Below are positions 1-8,686 of a stretch of 50,383 bases of DNA, piece after piece. The translations under genes were made by a program, and so were the position numbers. The DNA is taken from assembly GCA_902574225.1 (NCBI GenBank), contig CACGMO010000008.1:20001-70383 (forward strand), given 5' to 3'. The DNA comes from an uncultured Alphaproteobacteria bacterium. GTDB lineage: Bacteria > Pseudomonadota > Alphaproteobacteria > Rhodobacterales > Rhodobacteraceae. How positions within the stretch are numbered: position 1 is the first letter of the stretch; every line of letters starts with the position of its first letter. The notes beneath the pieces are model-generated. The model was not told where the DNA came from, did not search any database, and worked only from the letters and a program-made list of their open reading frames with translations.

Positions 1-1132
1 GATCAGACATTTTGACTGCAGCTGTCAAGGCGCTGTCGCTTATTGAAACACCATGATGCACTTCATATTTGTCTTTTATACCTCTTAATATCGATAAACA
101 CTCTTTTGTATTGGGCGGGGTTATCATAACCGGCTGAAACCTTCTGGCCAATGCCGCATCCTTCTCTATATATTTTCTATGCTCATCCAGCGTTGTTGCT
201 CCTATACATCTTAAACTTCCTCTCGCTAACGCTGGTTTCAGAAGGTTTGAAGCGTCCATCGAGCCTTCTGACTTCCCTGCCCCCACTAGAAGGTGAACTT
301 CATCGATAAAGAGTATAATTTCTCCTTTACTTCTCTCAATAGCTTGAAGGACACTCTTTAATCGCTCTTCAAATTCTCCTCTATATTTTGCACCAGCTAC
401 TAAAGACCCCATGTCAAGAGAAAGAAGTTTTTTGTCCAATAAGACTTCTGGAACATCTTCTCTAACTATTCGAAGTGCGAGCCCCTCAGCGATTGCAGTT
501 TTCCCAACCCCAGGAAAACCAATTAAAATTGGGTTATTTTTGCTTCTTCTACTCAAAACTTGGATAGTCCTACGGATCTCTTCATCTCTGCCAATAATAG
601 GGTCAATACTCCCCTCAGAGGCTCTGTTCGTTAAATTTACGGTGTAGTCATCTAGAATATTATCACCTTCTTGGTGACTCTGGCTTTCAATCTTATTCCC
701 TCTTCTTTCTGCAGTTACTAACTCTTCTAGCTGATTAATATTTTTCATTTTGTTAACTAGTTTTTTGGATACTTCACTTTCACCCAAAACAATGCTCAAA
801 AATAAGGCCTCTAGACCAATAAACTTGTCACCCAACCTTTGTGCGTAAATCTTTGCACTCTCTATTGACTCAGACAGTTTTGCATCTATAAGAAGGTGCT
901 TATGTCCTTCAACTCTGGGGAGGGAAATTAATATTTTGTCAGTCTCTTGTATAACCCGATAGTAGTTTCCACCAACTAATTCAAGAAGCCTTCTAAATCT
1001 CTTTTTATTATTTAGTAGAATAGCCTTCATTACATGAGCTGTAGTAATAGTCTGATGGTCTAGTGCTCTAGCACTTTCCATAGCCTCAACCATTGTTTCT
1101 TTTGCTTTATCGGTATATTGTTCCAAATCCAT
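1..1132 (-). CDS. clpB: ATP-dependent disaggregase ClpB, N-terminal part (cut by window start)
   Basis: ClpB is the cytoplasmic Hsp100 chaperone that threads aggregated proteins through a hexameric AAA+ ring together with DnaK. About 377 residues are visible; the rest lies outside the window. The Clp N-domain covers roughly residues 1-145. The first AAA+ module follows, with Walker A GFPGVGKT (about 205-212), Walker B ILFIDEVH, and the [10 protein letters not shown] pore-region segment. The usual GEPGVGKT is GFPGVGKT here. The ATG at 1132 has a strong ribosome-binding site (GGAAGGAG, + strand 1144-1151) and a sigma-32-like promoter just upstream. The gene is divergent from pyrF. The family call is firm; only the missing C-terminal half prevents a check for the second AAA+ module. 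Confidence 0.93.
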   Translation of the reverse strand, partial: MDLEQYTDKAKETMVEAMESARALDHQTITTAHVMKAILLNNKKRFRRLLELVGGNYYRVIQETDKILISLPRVEGHKHLLIDAKLSESIESAKIYAQRLGDKFIGLEALFLSIVLGESEVSKKLVNKMKNINQLEELVTAERRGNKIESQSHQEGDNILDDYTVNLTNRASEGSIDPIIGRDEEIRRTIQVLSRRSKNNPILIGFPGVGKTAIAEGLALRIVREDVPEVLLDKKLLSLDMGSLVAGAKYRGEFEERLKSVLQAIERSKGEIILFIDEVHLLVGAGKSEGSMDASNLLKPALARGSLRCIGATTLDEHRKYIEKDAALARRFQPVMITPPNTKECLSILRGIKDKYEVHHGVSISDSALTAAVKMSD

Positions 1133-1161
1133 AAGACTAAAATCTCCTTCCGTACCACTTA

Positions 1162-1190
1162 TAGATGTGGTCTTATTCTTGATATACAAC
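1162..1190 (-). promoter_or_regulatory. Candidate sigma-32 (RpoH) promoter for clpB
   Basis: Read on the minus strand, GTTGTAT (1190-1184) is followed after 13 bases by CCACATCTA (1170-1162). The second box matches the E. coli heat-shock -10 consensus CCCCATNTA at 8 of 9 positions, and the first resembles CTTGAAA. Transcription would start near 1155, giving a leader of about 22 bases that holds the ribosome-binding site. ClpB is a classic RpoH target and rpoH itself lies in this window. This is a visual match, not a scored one. Confidence 0.45.
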
Positions 1191-1214
1191 CGTAAGATTG
1201 ATATTTTTCAAAGA

Positions 1215-1910
1215 ATGAGTAACAAAGATAAAATAATCGTAGCTTTAGATTTCGAGAGTTGCGATAAGGCATTGGCACTCGTTGAAAGCTTAGATGGATA
1301 CGCAAATTTTTTCAAAATTGGATTAGGTTTGATCGGTAGTGGCGGCCTAGAGCTTGCTTGCGAGTTAAAGAAACGAGGTCTTTATGTTTTTTTAGATTTA
1401 AAATTGTTCGATATCTCAAATACTATAAAAAACGCAGTGCGTGGGCTATGTGAGGCTAAATTTGATTTTTTAACGGTTCAAGGTGACCCACAAGTTGTCA
1501 AAGCCGCTGTGGAAGGCCGAGGAACAAGTGTTACTAAAATACTCGCGGTTACATTTCTTACAAGTCTAAACAGGAAGGATTTAGATAACAATTTAATCAT
1601 ACCTGGAGAAATTCAAACTTTAGTTTGTAGTAGAGCTGAAAAAGCAATCTTAGCGGGAGCAGACGGTGTAATTGCTTCACCTCAGGAATTATCAATAATC
1701 AGGGAAAATCCTCTTTGTATGACAAAGATTATTGTTACCCCAGGTATAAGACCGACCGACTCCGCCGCCGATGATCAGAAACGAGTCGCGACACCTTATC
1801 ACGCGCTTAAAATGGGCGCTTCACATCTTGTTATTGGAAGACCTATCTACCAAGCACAGGATCCCCTTACTGCGTATAAAGAAATAAAAACACAGATTTT
1901 GAATAACTAA
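1215..1910 (+). CDS. pyrF: Orotidine 5'-phosphate decarboxylase
   Basis: This enzyme catalyses the last step of de novo UMP synthesis, decarboxylating OMP to UMP in the cytoplasm. The 231-residue protein starts with the typical KIIVALDF strand. It carries the catalytic DLKLFDI signature at residues 61-67 (Asp61, Lys63, Asp66) and the phosphate-binding VTPGIRP and MGASHLVIGRPI segments near the C-terminus. I chose the ATG at 1215 because the family begins there; the frame is open further upstream to 1167, but those 16 residues do not resemble the family. The stop overlaps the convergent downstream gene by 4 bases. The length is normal. Confidence 0.95.
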   Translation: MSNKDKIIVALDFESCDKALALVESLDGYANFFKIGLGLIGSGGLELACELKKRGLYVFLDLKLFDISNTIKNAVRGLCEAKFDFLTVQGDPQVVKAAVEGRGTSVTKILAVTFLTSLNRKDLDNNLIIPGEIQTLVCSRAEKAILAGADGVIASPQELSIIRENPLCMTKIIVTPGIRPTDSAADDQKRVATPYHALKMGASHLVIGRPIYQAQDPLTAYKEIKTQILNN

Positions 1911-2734
1911 TATGCAAAACGCTTAATAAACTCTTCAATTACATCTATAAGTCTTCGTTGGATTTTCGCAAATTCGCTGTTTTTTATTTGCTGTTCTTCA
2001 TGACTATAAAGTGACCGCAAAATTTCAATCTGCACAACGTTTATATTATTTTGGGGACTTGCATAATTTTTAGTGATAAAACCCCCGGAGAATGGATTGT
2101 TTATGCTGACTTTAAAACCCACTTCTGTAAATAAAGTCTTCAACTCAACTATAATTTCATGTTCACAAGAGCAACCAAAACAATCGCCCAGGACAACTTC
2201 CACTGGATCTTTTTTACTAGCTAAATTGACAGAGCTCAGAGGCATTGAGTGACAATCTAAAAGTATAACTTTTTTAAATGAGGCCACTGTTTGTTTTATC
2301 AATGATTTTAGCTTGTCATGATATGGGAAATAAAAACCTTGAAGTCTTTCATTAGCATCGTCAATTGAAAGTCTGTGATTGTAAATTGGCCTTTGGTCCG
2401 CAACAACTCGTGGTATCACTCCAAGACCTGCCGAAACCTTAAGTGTATCTTTATATGCTGTAAGATCTTCGATTAACAATGGATCCAACTCTTCACAATC
2501 TCTATTAAGATCAATATATGACCTCGGAAATTTTGCTGAAAGCATTAGTGACCCTAAACCGACCACTGGAGAAAAAAGCTGATCCACAAACAAATCCTCG
2601 GATGATCTTAAAGTACGTAACGATAAATCAGTCAATTGCATAAATTTATCAGTGTAAATACTACCACTGTGAGGTGAGTTGAAGAGTACGCAATTTGTTT
2701 GATTTAGGGGTAATGACAGTTTATATGGTTTCAT
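1907..2734 (-). CDS. N-formylglutamate amidohydrolase family protein
   Basis: This 275-residue protein belongs to the N-formylglutamate amidohydrolase (FGase/HutG-like) family, zinc-dependent amidohydrolases known from histidine degradation. Visible signatures are NSPHSG near residues 19-24, the SYIDLNRD segment, and LLDCHSMP in the middle. No hut genes are nearby, so its substrate here is not established; many alphaproteobacteria carry stand-alone copies. It is convergent with pyrF (4-base overlap) and stands alone upstream of tRNA-Val, which lies on the other strand. Confidence 0.85.
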   Translation of the reverse strand: MKPYKLSLPLNQTNCVLFNSPHSGSIYTDKFMQLTDLSLRTLRSSEDLFVDQLFSPVVGLGSLMLSAKFPRSYIDLNRDCEELDPLLIEDLTAYKDTLKVSAGLGVIPRVVADQRPIYNHRLSIDDANERLQGFYFPYHDKLKSLIKQTVASFKKVILLDCHSMPLSSVNLASKKDPVEVVLGDCFGCSCEHEIIVELKTLFTEVGFKVSINNPFSGGFITKNYASPQNNINVVQIEILRSLYSHEEQQIKNSEFAKIQRRLIDVIEEFIKRFAY

Positions 2735-2813
2735 ATCGTGAGCTAAAAAAGATCTGGTTTGATTAATTTAAACCTTGACCCTTCTTAGACTTTTTATATA
2801 GAAAAAACAATAG

Positions 2814-2888
2814 GGGCGTATAGCTCAGCGGGAGAGCACTTCGTTGACATCGAAGGGGTCACTGGTTCAATCCCAGTTACGCCCACCA
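2814..2888 (+). tRNA. tRNA-Val (anticodon GAC)
   Basis: A full cloverleaf can be folded. The acceptor stem GGGCGTA pairs with TACGCCC, followed by discriminator A and an encoded CCA (2886-2888). The D arm contains AGCTCAGCGGGAGAGCA. The anticodon stem CTTCG/CGAAG closes loop TTGACAT, so the anticodon is GAC, which reads GUC/GUU valine codons. The T arm holds GGTTCAATCCC. An A-run/T-run follows the gene. Confidence 0.96.
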
Positions 2889-2945
2889 AAAAAAAATGTT
2901 GTTTTTTTGTGAATAATCTTTAGAACATCAAAGTCGGAGAGAAAA

Positions 2946-3071
2946 ATGAAAATAAGAAACTCATTGAGATCATTGAAACAACGCCACAGAAACTGCAGAG
3001 TAGTAAAGAGACGAGGCAAAGTCTACGTGATTAATAAAGTACAACGTAGGTTTAAAGCTCGACAAGGCTGA
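2946..3071 (+). CDS. rpmJ: 50S ribosomal protein L36 (zinc-free type)
   Basis: This small basic 41-residue protein starts [11 protein letters not shown] and ends FKARQG, the conserved ends of bacterial L36. It has one Cys (in [10 protein letters not shown]) and lacks the CxxC...CxxxxH zinc ribbon, so it is the zinc-independent form that is usual in alphaproteobacteria. GGAGAG lies just before the ATG. It stands alone downstream of tRNA-Val. Confidence 0.94.
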   Translation: MKIRNSLRSLKQRHRNCRVVKRRGKVYVINKVQRRFKARQG

Positions 3072-3088
3072 CTACAAGATTTCAATAG

Positions 3089-4237
3089 ATGAACCTGAAT
3101 AATTGTAACAACTTCAAAGACTTTAGAGAGCTCGCCAAAAGAAGGTTGCCCAGACCTATATTTGATTATATCGATGGCGCCGCAGATGATGAACTCACAT
3201 ATGCAAGAAATACCGAGAGTTTCAACTCAGTATCTTTAATACCTAGCGTATTAAGGTCTGTAAAAGATGTTGATATGTCCACGACGATATTTGGCAAGAA
3301 AATTTCTATGCCAGTATATTGCTCTCCAACAGCTGTTCAGAGACTTTTTCATTACCAAGGAGAAAGGGCAGTTGCTAAAGCTGCAAATAAACTTAATACA
3401 ATGTTTGGGGTGTCCTCTTTAAGCACGGTAAGTGTTGACGAAATATCATCAATATCAGATTGCCCAAAAATGTTTCAGTTTTATTTTCATAAAGACCGTG
3501 GTTTGAACAAATATATGCTTGAAAGAGCAAAAAAAGCTAAATTCGATGTATTAGCATTGACTGTTGATACAATTACGGGAGGGAATAGAGAAAGAGACTT
3601 GAAAACGGGATTTACTATTCCTCCAAAACTTAACTTTAACAGCATGCTTAGCTTCGCAATAAAGCCTTCATGGTTATTCAATTTTCTTACCTCGCCAGCA
3701 TTTGAACTGCCACACCTTCAGAACCATGTTGACGAAGGTACTAGTGCCGTAACATCTATTGGCTCTTATTTCTCTAACATGCTAGACCAGACGATGAGCT
3801 GGAAAGATGCTGAACACCTCAGATCAAATTGGAATGGGCCTTTTGCACTTAAAGGAATAGTTAGTGTTGAGGATGCAAAAAAGGCAGTGGATATAGGCTG
3901 TGATGGGGTAATAGTATCAAATCATGGTGGAAGACAGTTAGATGGTTCTGTATCACCGTTCGATCAGTTGGCAAGGATTGTTGACGCTGTTGGCGACAAA
4001 ACAGACGTTATCTGTGAGGGAGGTATTCAAAGAGGAACTCATGTGCTCAAAGCTTTATCCTTAGGAGCGAAAGCTTGCGCTGGAGGTCGTCTATATTTAT
4101 ATGCGCTAGCAGCTGCTGGACAAAAGGGTGTAGAAAAAGCTCTATCTAATCTTCGAAACGAGATAGAAAGAGACATGAAACTCATGGGAGTCACACGTAT
4201 CGATCAACTTTCAAGAGGAAATTTAAACTTCAATTGA
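3089..4237 (+). CDS. lldD: FMN-dependent alpha-hydroxyacid dehydrogenase, probably L-lactate dehydrogenase
   Basis: This enzyme oxidises L-lactate (or a related 2-hydroxyacid) to the oxoacid and passes electrons to the respiratory chain; it is a flavoprotein of the cytoplasmic membrane face. The 382-residue length is standard. The active-site signature SNHGGRQLDG lies at residues 277-286 (catalytic His279, substrate-binding Arg282). The FMN-contacting FDYIDGAADDE and PVYCSPTAVQRLFH segments are present, as is the C-terminal CEGGIQRGTHVLKALSLGA. Lactate is the likeliest substrate, but glycolate or mandelate relatives cannot be separated from sequence alone. The start lies 17 bases after rpmJ with no clear ribosome-binding site. 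Confidence 0.87.
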   Translation: MNLNNCNNFKDFRELAKRRLPRPIFDYIDGAADDELTYARNTESFNSVSLIPSVLRSVKDVDMSTTIFGKKISMPVYCSPTAVQRLFHYQGERAVAKAANKLNTMFGVSSLSTVSVDEISSISDCPKMFQFYFHKDRGLNKYMLERAKKAKFDVLALTVDTITGGNRERDLKTGFTIPPKLNFNSMLSFAIKPSWLFNFLTSPAFELPHLQNHVDEGTSAVTSIGSYFSNMLDQTMSWKDAEHLRSNWNGPFALKGIVSVEDAKKAVDIGCDGVIVSNHGGRQLDGSVSPFDQLARIVDAVGDKTDVICEGGIQRGTHVLKALSLGAKACAGGRLYLYALAAAGQKGVEKALSNLRNEIERDMKLMGVTRIDQLSRGNLNFN

Positions 4238-4240
4238 TAT

Positions 4241-4807
4241 ATGGAACCAAGTGACTTTGAAAAGAACGTAGCAAAACATATAAAGGGCAGCAAACCAGCA
4301 CCAGTTCACCTATGGAATCCGCCTTTTTGTGGAAACCTTGCGATTCACGTTGACTCAAATGGACGTTGGTATTATCAAAAGTCAGAAATAAAACGAGAAA
4401 GGCTAATAAAGCTTTTCGCAAATATTTTAAAAAAAGAAAAAGATAAATATTACTTGGTAACACCAGTTGAGAAAGTTGGAATTACAGTCGAAGATGTACC
4501 ATTTATAGCTACAGATATCGATATAATTAAAAAAGAAAAAATAGCGCTTTTTAAATTTACAACTAACGTAGGAGACTTTACCTATTTGGAGGACAATAAT
4601 CACTTCAAAATTTTATTCAAAGAATCCAATAATGAGCCTCAACCATACGTAAATGTTAGAGCCAACCTATTTGCTAAAATTGACAGAAAAAGCTTTTACC
4701 GGCTGATTGATTTTTGTACCGAGACTACCTACAGGGGCGAAAATTGGCTTGGGTTTCATTCTAATAATATATTTTTTCCTTTGATAAAGTCCCAACAACT
4801 GGATTAA
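4241..4807 (+). CDS. DUF1285 family protein
   Basis: This 188-residue protein matches the DUF1285 family. The hallmark segments are PPFCGNLAIHVDSNGRWYY near residues 28-45, LIKLFANIL, YYLVTPVEKVGITVEDVPF in the middle, and YVNVRANLFAKIDRKSFYRL near the C-terminus. The family's function is not known to me. It starts 3 bases after lldD and is likely co-transcribed with it. Its last 4 bases overlap the end of the convergent rppH. Confidence 0.8.
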   Translation: MEPSDFEKNVAKHIKGSKPAPVHLWNPPFCGNLAIHVDSNGRWYYQKSEIKRERLIKLFANILKKEKDKYYLVTPVEKVGITVEDVPFIATDIDIIKKEKIALFKFTTNVGDFTYLEDNNHFKILFKESNNEPQPYVNVRANLFAKIDRKSFYRLIDFCTETTYRGENWLGFHSNNIFFPLIKSQQLD

Positions 4808-5277
4808 TTTTTTAAATCTAGATCGAAATCTTTAAGAACAGAGTGATAAAGAGACTTTTTAAAAGGTACTATGGTTGCAAGCATATCAGTTTTTTTTGAC
4901 CATTTCCAATCTGAAAACTCTTGGTATTTTGTATTTATGTTTATGTCTTTATCAGATCCATTAAATCGGAATAAAAACCACTTTTGACTTTGGCCTCTAA
5001 ATTTTCCTCCCCAAAACTTACCTTGTATTTCTTTAGGTAGATCATAGCGATACCAAATCTTAGATTGTTTTAGAAGAGACACATTGCACTTTTCTATACC
5101 AGTCTCCTCAAACATTTCCCGATAGGCCGCTTCTAAAGGAATTTCATTATCGTCAATACCTCCTTGCGGCATTTGCCATGCCTTAGTGCTATCTAGGCGG
5201 CGACCCGTGAAAATTTTTGATTGATCATTTATAATCACTAAACCAACGCCTAAACGGTATGGAAGTGTATTAATCAT
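4804..5277 (-). CDS. rppH: RNA pyrophosphohydrolase RppH
   Basis: RppH removes pyrophosphate from the 5' triphosphate end of mRNAs, opening them to RNase E decay. The 157-residue protein has a Nudix box from about residue 39 to 61, with G39/40, the REMFEETG core at 53-60, and the RppH-type WQMPQGGID lead-in. The N-terminal LPYRLGVGLVIIN is also typical. Its start overlaps the ctpA stop by 4 bases (ATGA type), so the two are translationally coupled. The gpmI-ctpA-rppH order is familiar from alphaproteobacteria. Confidence 0.93.
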   Translation of the reverse strand: MINTLPYRLGVGLVIINDQSKIFTGRRLDSTKAWQMPQGGIDDNEIPLEAAYREMFEETGIEKCNVSLLKQSKIWYRYDLPKEIQGKFWGGKFRGQSQKWFLFRFNGSDKDININTKYQEFSDWKWSKKTDMLATIVPFKKSLYHSVLKDFDLDLKN

Positions 5278-6578
5278 TCTTTTAGGGAATAGACTGATAG
5301 GCCTTCTATCAAATCAATCGCATGAGCTAATTGGTTATCTTTATTTCTTCTCTCCGTTGTTTCTTGAAAACTCATCTCCTCTTTTCTCAGCATCTCTTTT
5401 TCAGCTTCTGTTAAGCTATCATTACTTAGAGCGCCCTCAAGGTCAGCTTCCGAAAACGTTTTCCTATTTTCCTCTTCGCTCTTCTCAACTCTTTTGAACT
5501 CTAAGAAAACATCGGGCGTCACCCCGAGTGCCTGAATAGACCTACCTGATGGCGTATAATATCTCGCCGTAGTAAGTCTAATACCACCACTTTGGCCCAT
5601 TGGAAGCACTGACTGAACTGAACCCTTTCCAAAACTCTTAGTTCCCAAAACAATACCTCTGCGATGATCTTGAAGTGCTCCTGCAACAATCTCTGATGCT
5701 GACGCTGAGCCCGCATTTATAAGAATAACTAGAGGTTTTCCTTCTGCAATGTCACCTTTGGAAGCTTTATAACGCTCTCCTTTACCCTCTCTATCTCTAG
5801 TTGACACAATCTCTCCTTGGTCTAAAAAAAGATCTGTAACTGATATAGCTTCTGACAGCAACCCTCCTGGGTTATTTCTCAAATCTAGTACAAACCCTTT
5901 TGGTTCAGCGTCACCTAATTTTTCAACTGCCTTTTTTATGCCCTCGTCAAGGTTTGGAATAGTTTGCTCATTGAAGGTAGTTACTCTCATAATTACAATG
6001 TCATTCTCTATTCTTACCTTTGCCGCTGTTAGTTTGATTACTGCCCTTGTTACTAGAACTTCAATTGGATCTTCTAAACCTTCTCTAACGATGGTTAACT
6101 TAACAGATGAACCGACAGGACCACGCATTATATCCACGGCTTCAGATAAGGTTAGACCGAGCATAGGCTTGTCATCCACAAATGTGATAAAGTCACCAGC
6201 TAACACTCCCGCTTTAAAAGCTGGTGTATCGTCCATAGGTGATACCACTTTTACGAAACCATCTTGTTGAGTAACTTCAATTCCTAAACCTCCAAAGGAT
6301 CCTTTGGTATCAACTTGCATATCATCGTAACTTTTTGGCGCTAAAAAGCCTGAGTGAGGGTCCAGAGAAGACAACATTCCATTTATTGCTGCCTCTATCA
6401 ATTCCTTGCTTTTCACTTCTTCGACATATTTGGACTTTATTAGATCGAAAACTTGACCGAAAAGATCTAGTTGCTCGTAGGTCTCCTTTTTGTTTTCTTT
6501 GGAGAGGACGGGATTAAGAGTAAAAAAGCTTAAAATAAATAAAATAACTACTAGATACTTACCCATTGAATTTGACAT
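5274..6578 (-). CDS. ctpA: C-terminal processing peptidase CtpA (S41 family)
   Basis: This is a periplasmic serine protease of 434 residues that trims C-termini of envelope proteins and, in several bacteria, controls peptidoglycan hydrolases. Residues 7-27 form a hydrophobic signal segment. A PDZ domain covers about 90-175 (GLGIEV to VREGLED). The S41 catalytic core has NAGSASASE at about 288-296 and the general-base Lys318 in KSFGKGSVQ. The C-terminal tail is charged. Relatives usually sit next to an envC-like M23 peptidase gene between gpmI and ctpA; that gene is absent here. It is coupled to rppH by a 4-base overlap. Confidence 0.93.
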   Translation of the reverse strand: MSNSMGKYLVVILFILSFFTLNPVLSKENKKETYEQLDLFGQVFDLIKSKYVEEVKSKELIEAAINGMLSSLDPHSGFLAPKSYDDMQVDTKGSFGGLGIEVTQQDGFVKVVSPMDDTPAFKAGVLAGDFITFVDDKPMLGLTLSEAVDIMRGPVGSSVKLTIVREGLEDPIEVLVTRAVIKLTAAKVRIENDIVIMRVTTFNEQTIPNLDEGIKKAVEKLGDAEPKGFVLDLRNNPGGLLSEAISVTDLFLDQGEIVSTRDREGKGERYKASKGDIAEGKPLVILINAGSASASEIVAGALQDHRRGIVLGTKSFGKGSVQSVLPMGQSGGIRLTTARYYTPSGRSIQALGVTPDVFLEFKRVEKSEEENRKTFSEADLEGALSNDSLTEAEKEMLRKEEMSFQETTERRNKDNQLAHAIDLIEGLSVYSLKE

Positions 6579-6616
6579 TATTAATCTTCTCTTTTCTATA
6601 TCATTTAATAAATGGA

Positions 6617-6651
6617 ACTCAGAACAGTTCGCACTGTTGTTTTACTTGAGT
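6617..6651. repeat. Compound inverted repeat between gpmI and ctpA
   Basis: AACAGT (6623-6628) and ACTGTT (6633-6638) flank a TCGC loop. An outer pair, ACTCA (6617-6621) and TGAGT (6647-6651), encloses it, so the two arms can form a cruciform or hairpin. It lies in the 93-base gap between the two leftward genes, just before the ctpA ribosome-binding site. It could be a processing or regulatory hairpin or an operator. There is no T-run in the direction of transcription, so an intrinsic terminator is unlikely. Confidence 0.4.
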
Positions 6652-6671
6652 TAATTAGATAAATCAAATAA

Positions 6672-8210
6672 TCAATCTTGCCACTGAAGAAGTGATTTAC
6701 CAGTCATTTGGTCAGGCTTATCTTTACCTAATAACTCCAATATTGTTGGAGCTATGTCTATTAACGAGCCTGAACTTATACTTACTTTTTCCCTATCACT
6801 ATAAAGAATACAAGGAACAGGGTTAAGTGTATGGTAGGTATGTGGATTTTCTGTATCTTCAATATACATCTGTTCGCAGTTTCCATGGTCTGAAATTATC
6901 AATGCTTCCCCACCAACCGAATCTAAACAAGTACATATTTTGCCTAACATTTCGTCCACAGTTTCAACTGCTACTTTTGCTGCAGTCAAATTCCCTGTAT
7001 GTCCTACCATGTCAGGGTTGGCAAAATTTACAATAAGCAAATCGAAAAAATTTCTTTCCAGTGCACATATGAGATTATTACATACTTTCTCTGCTGACAT
7101 TTGTGGTTTTTGTTCATAGCCTTTAACTTGTGGACTTGGTACCAAGGATCTTTCTTCACCCTCATATTCGTATTCGCTTCCACCATTTAAAAAATACGTG
7201 ACATGTGGATATTTTTCTGTCTCTGCTATTCGAAATTGCTTGAGACCATTTCGACTTACCCACTCTCCAAGGCCATTTTTTATCTCATGTTTTTCAAAAA
7301 GCACATTAAATTTTCGCTTGAAATCAGTATCATACTCAATCATACCAATTGCTTTATTAAACATTTTTCCATTAAGACGTGAAAAACTTATAAAATTCTT
7401 ATCGGTCAGGGCGTGTAAGATTTGTCTTGCTCGGTCTGCTCTAAAATTACAGAAAATCAGACTATCCTCTACCCCTTTTATTCCATTGTATTCTTTAAAT
7501 ATAACCGGCTCTATAAATTCATCTGTCACTCCCTTATCATGAGAGTCCTTAATAGCTTTTAATGGATCTCCATAATTCTTGCCTACACCATTTGCAATCG
7601 CTTCATAGGCTTTCTGAGTTCTATCCCAACGTTTATCTCTATCCATTGAATAATATCGTCCCATAAGTGTTGCGATTGTTACATTCGAAGGAAGTTCAGA
7701 GATCAAGTTCTTCAGGTCGTTAATACTAGTTTTTGTTTCAACATCTCTACCATCAGAAAATAAATGCAAGTTGACCTTTAAACTTTTTTTTGAGGCGACC
7801 TTCATCAAACTCTTGAGATGCCTAGCGTGTCCATGCACACCTCCATCCGAGATCAGTCCAGCAATATGAGTTTCACCTCCAGTTAACTTTGTATCCGAAA
7901 GTATTTCTAATAAATCATCATTGTTAATTAAAGCCCCACTGGATATCGCATCATCTATCCTTGGCAACATACTTTGAATAATTCTTCCCGCGCCTATATG
8001 CATGTGGCCAACTTCAGAATTTCCCATTTGATTTTCAGGCAGACCAACTTCTTTACCAAATGTTGTTAAAGTACTATTGGGAAAATTTCTAAGAAGTCGG
8101 TCTATATTTGGTGTGTTTGCCATGAACACTGCATTCCCTCTTTTTTTTTCTCTTAATCCAAACCCATCGAGGATACACAAAACAGTAGATTTCTTTTTAA
8201 CCTTATACAT
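6672..8210 (-). CDS. gpmI: 2,3-bisphosphoglycerate-independent phosphoglycerate mutase
   Basis: This enzyme interconverts 3- and 2-phosphoglycerate in glycolysis and gluconeogenesis, using two metal ions and a phosphoserine intermediate. The length of 512 residues is standard. The N-terminal LCILDGFG motif supplies a metal-binding Asp. The catalytic Ser65 lies in QMGNSEVGH. VNFANPDMVGHTG and LIISDHGNCEQM carry the second metal site near residues 400-445. It starts 7 bases after rlmH ends, so it belongs to the rsfS-rlmH-gpmI-ctpA-rppH run. Confidence 0.96.
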   Translation of the reverse strand: MYKVKKKSTVLCILDGFGLREKKRGNAVFMANTPNIDRLLRNFPNSTLTTFGKEVGLPENQMGNSEVGHMHIGAGRIIQSMLPRIDDAISSGALINNDDLLEILSDTKLTGGETHIAGLISDGGVHGHARHLKSLMKVASKKSLKVNLHLFSDGRDVETKTSINDLKNLISELPSNVTIATLMGRYYSMDRDKRWDRTQKAYEAIANGVGKNYGDPLKAIKDSHDKGVTDEFIEPVIFKEYNGIKGVEDSLIFCNFRADRARQILHALTDKNFISFSRLNGKMFNKAIGMIEYDTDFKRKFNVLFEKHEIKNGLGEWVSRNGLKQFRIAETEKYPHVTYFLNGGSEYEYEGEERSLVPSPQVKGYEQKPQMSAEKVCNNLICALERNFFDLLIVNFANPDMVGHTGNLTAAKVAVETVDEMLGKICTCLDSVGGEALIISDHGNCEQMYIEDTENPHTYHTLNPVPCILYSDREKVSISSGSLIDIAPTILELLGKDKPDQMTGKSLLQWQD

Positions 8211-8217
8211 TGAAGCC

Positions 8218-8676
8218 TCAAGCCTTATGGTAAGGATGTCTATTTATGATACATTTAGCTCTGTAAAGCTGTTCAACCAGGATCAGTCTAGCTATTTTGT
8301 GAGGAAAGACCATTTTGGAAACTGCCAAAATCTTTTTAGCTTTTGAGGTGAGCAGTTTTGGAAATCCCTCTGATCCTCCAATAATAAAAGAAATCTGATT
8401 AATACCCTTCTCTGAAAATGTATTTAAGAGTTTTGCAAAACCTTCTGAGTCAAGATGTTCGCCGCTTTTATCAAGTAACACCATTGTCTCCTTGCCATCC
8501 AACATTTGTGACACCTTTGTGTTAAATGTTCCTTCGATCTCATTTGACTCTGAGATCTCTAAAGAAGTCAAGAAATCGTTATTAAATTGCTTATTAAAGC
8601 GTGTCACATAGTCTGCAATTAGTTCGAGTTCAGGTCCTTTTTTTATCTTACCATGTGCAACTATAATTATTTTCAT
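8218..8676 (-). CDS. rlmH: 23S rRNA (pseudouridine1915-N3)-methyltransferase RlmH
   Basis: RlmH is a SPOUT-class methyltransferase that modifies pseudouridine 1915 of helix 69 in assembled 70S ribosomes. The 152-residue length is typical. The SAM-binding knot region contains LLDKSGEHLDSEGFA, SFIIGGSEGF, and the C-terminal HKIARLILVEQLYRA...INRHPYHKA, all diagnostic. It lies 10 bases after rsfS; both act on the large subunit, which fits their usual pairing. Confidence 0.96.
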   Translation of the reverse strand: MKIIIVAHGKIKKGPELELIADYVTRFNKQFNNDFLTSLEISESNEIEGTFNTKVSQMLDGKETMVLLDKSGEHLDSEGFAKLLNTFSEKGINQISFIIGGSEGFPKLLTSKAKKILAVSKMVFPHKIARLILVEQLYRAKCIINRHPYHKA

Positions 8677-8686
8677 TTTTATAAAA

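Noticed and set aside
411-647. 78-codon frame on the plus strand
   Set aside because: It lies fully inside clpB on the opposite strand; clpB has clear Walker motifs and a good start.
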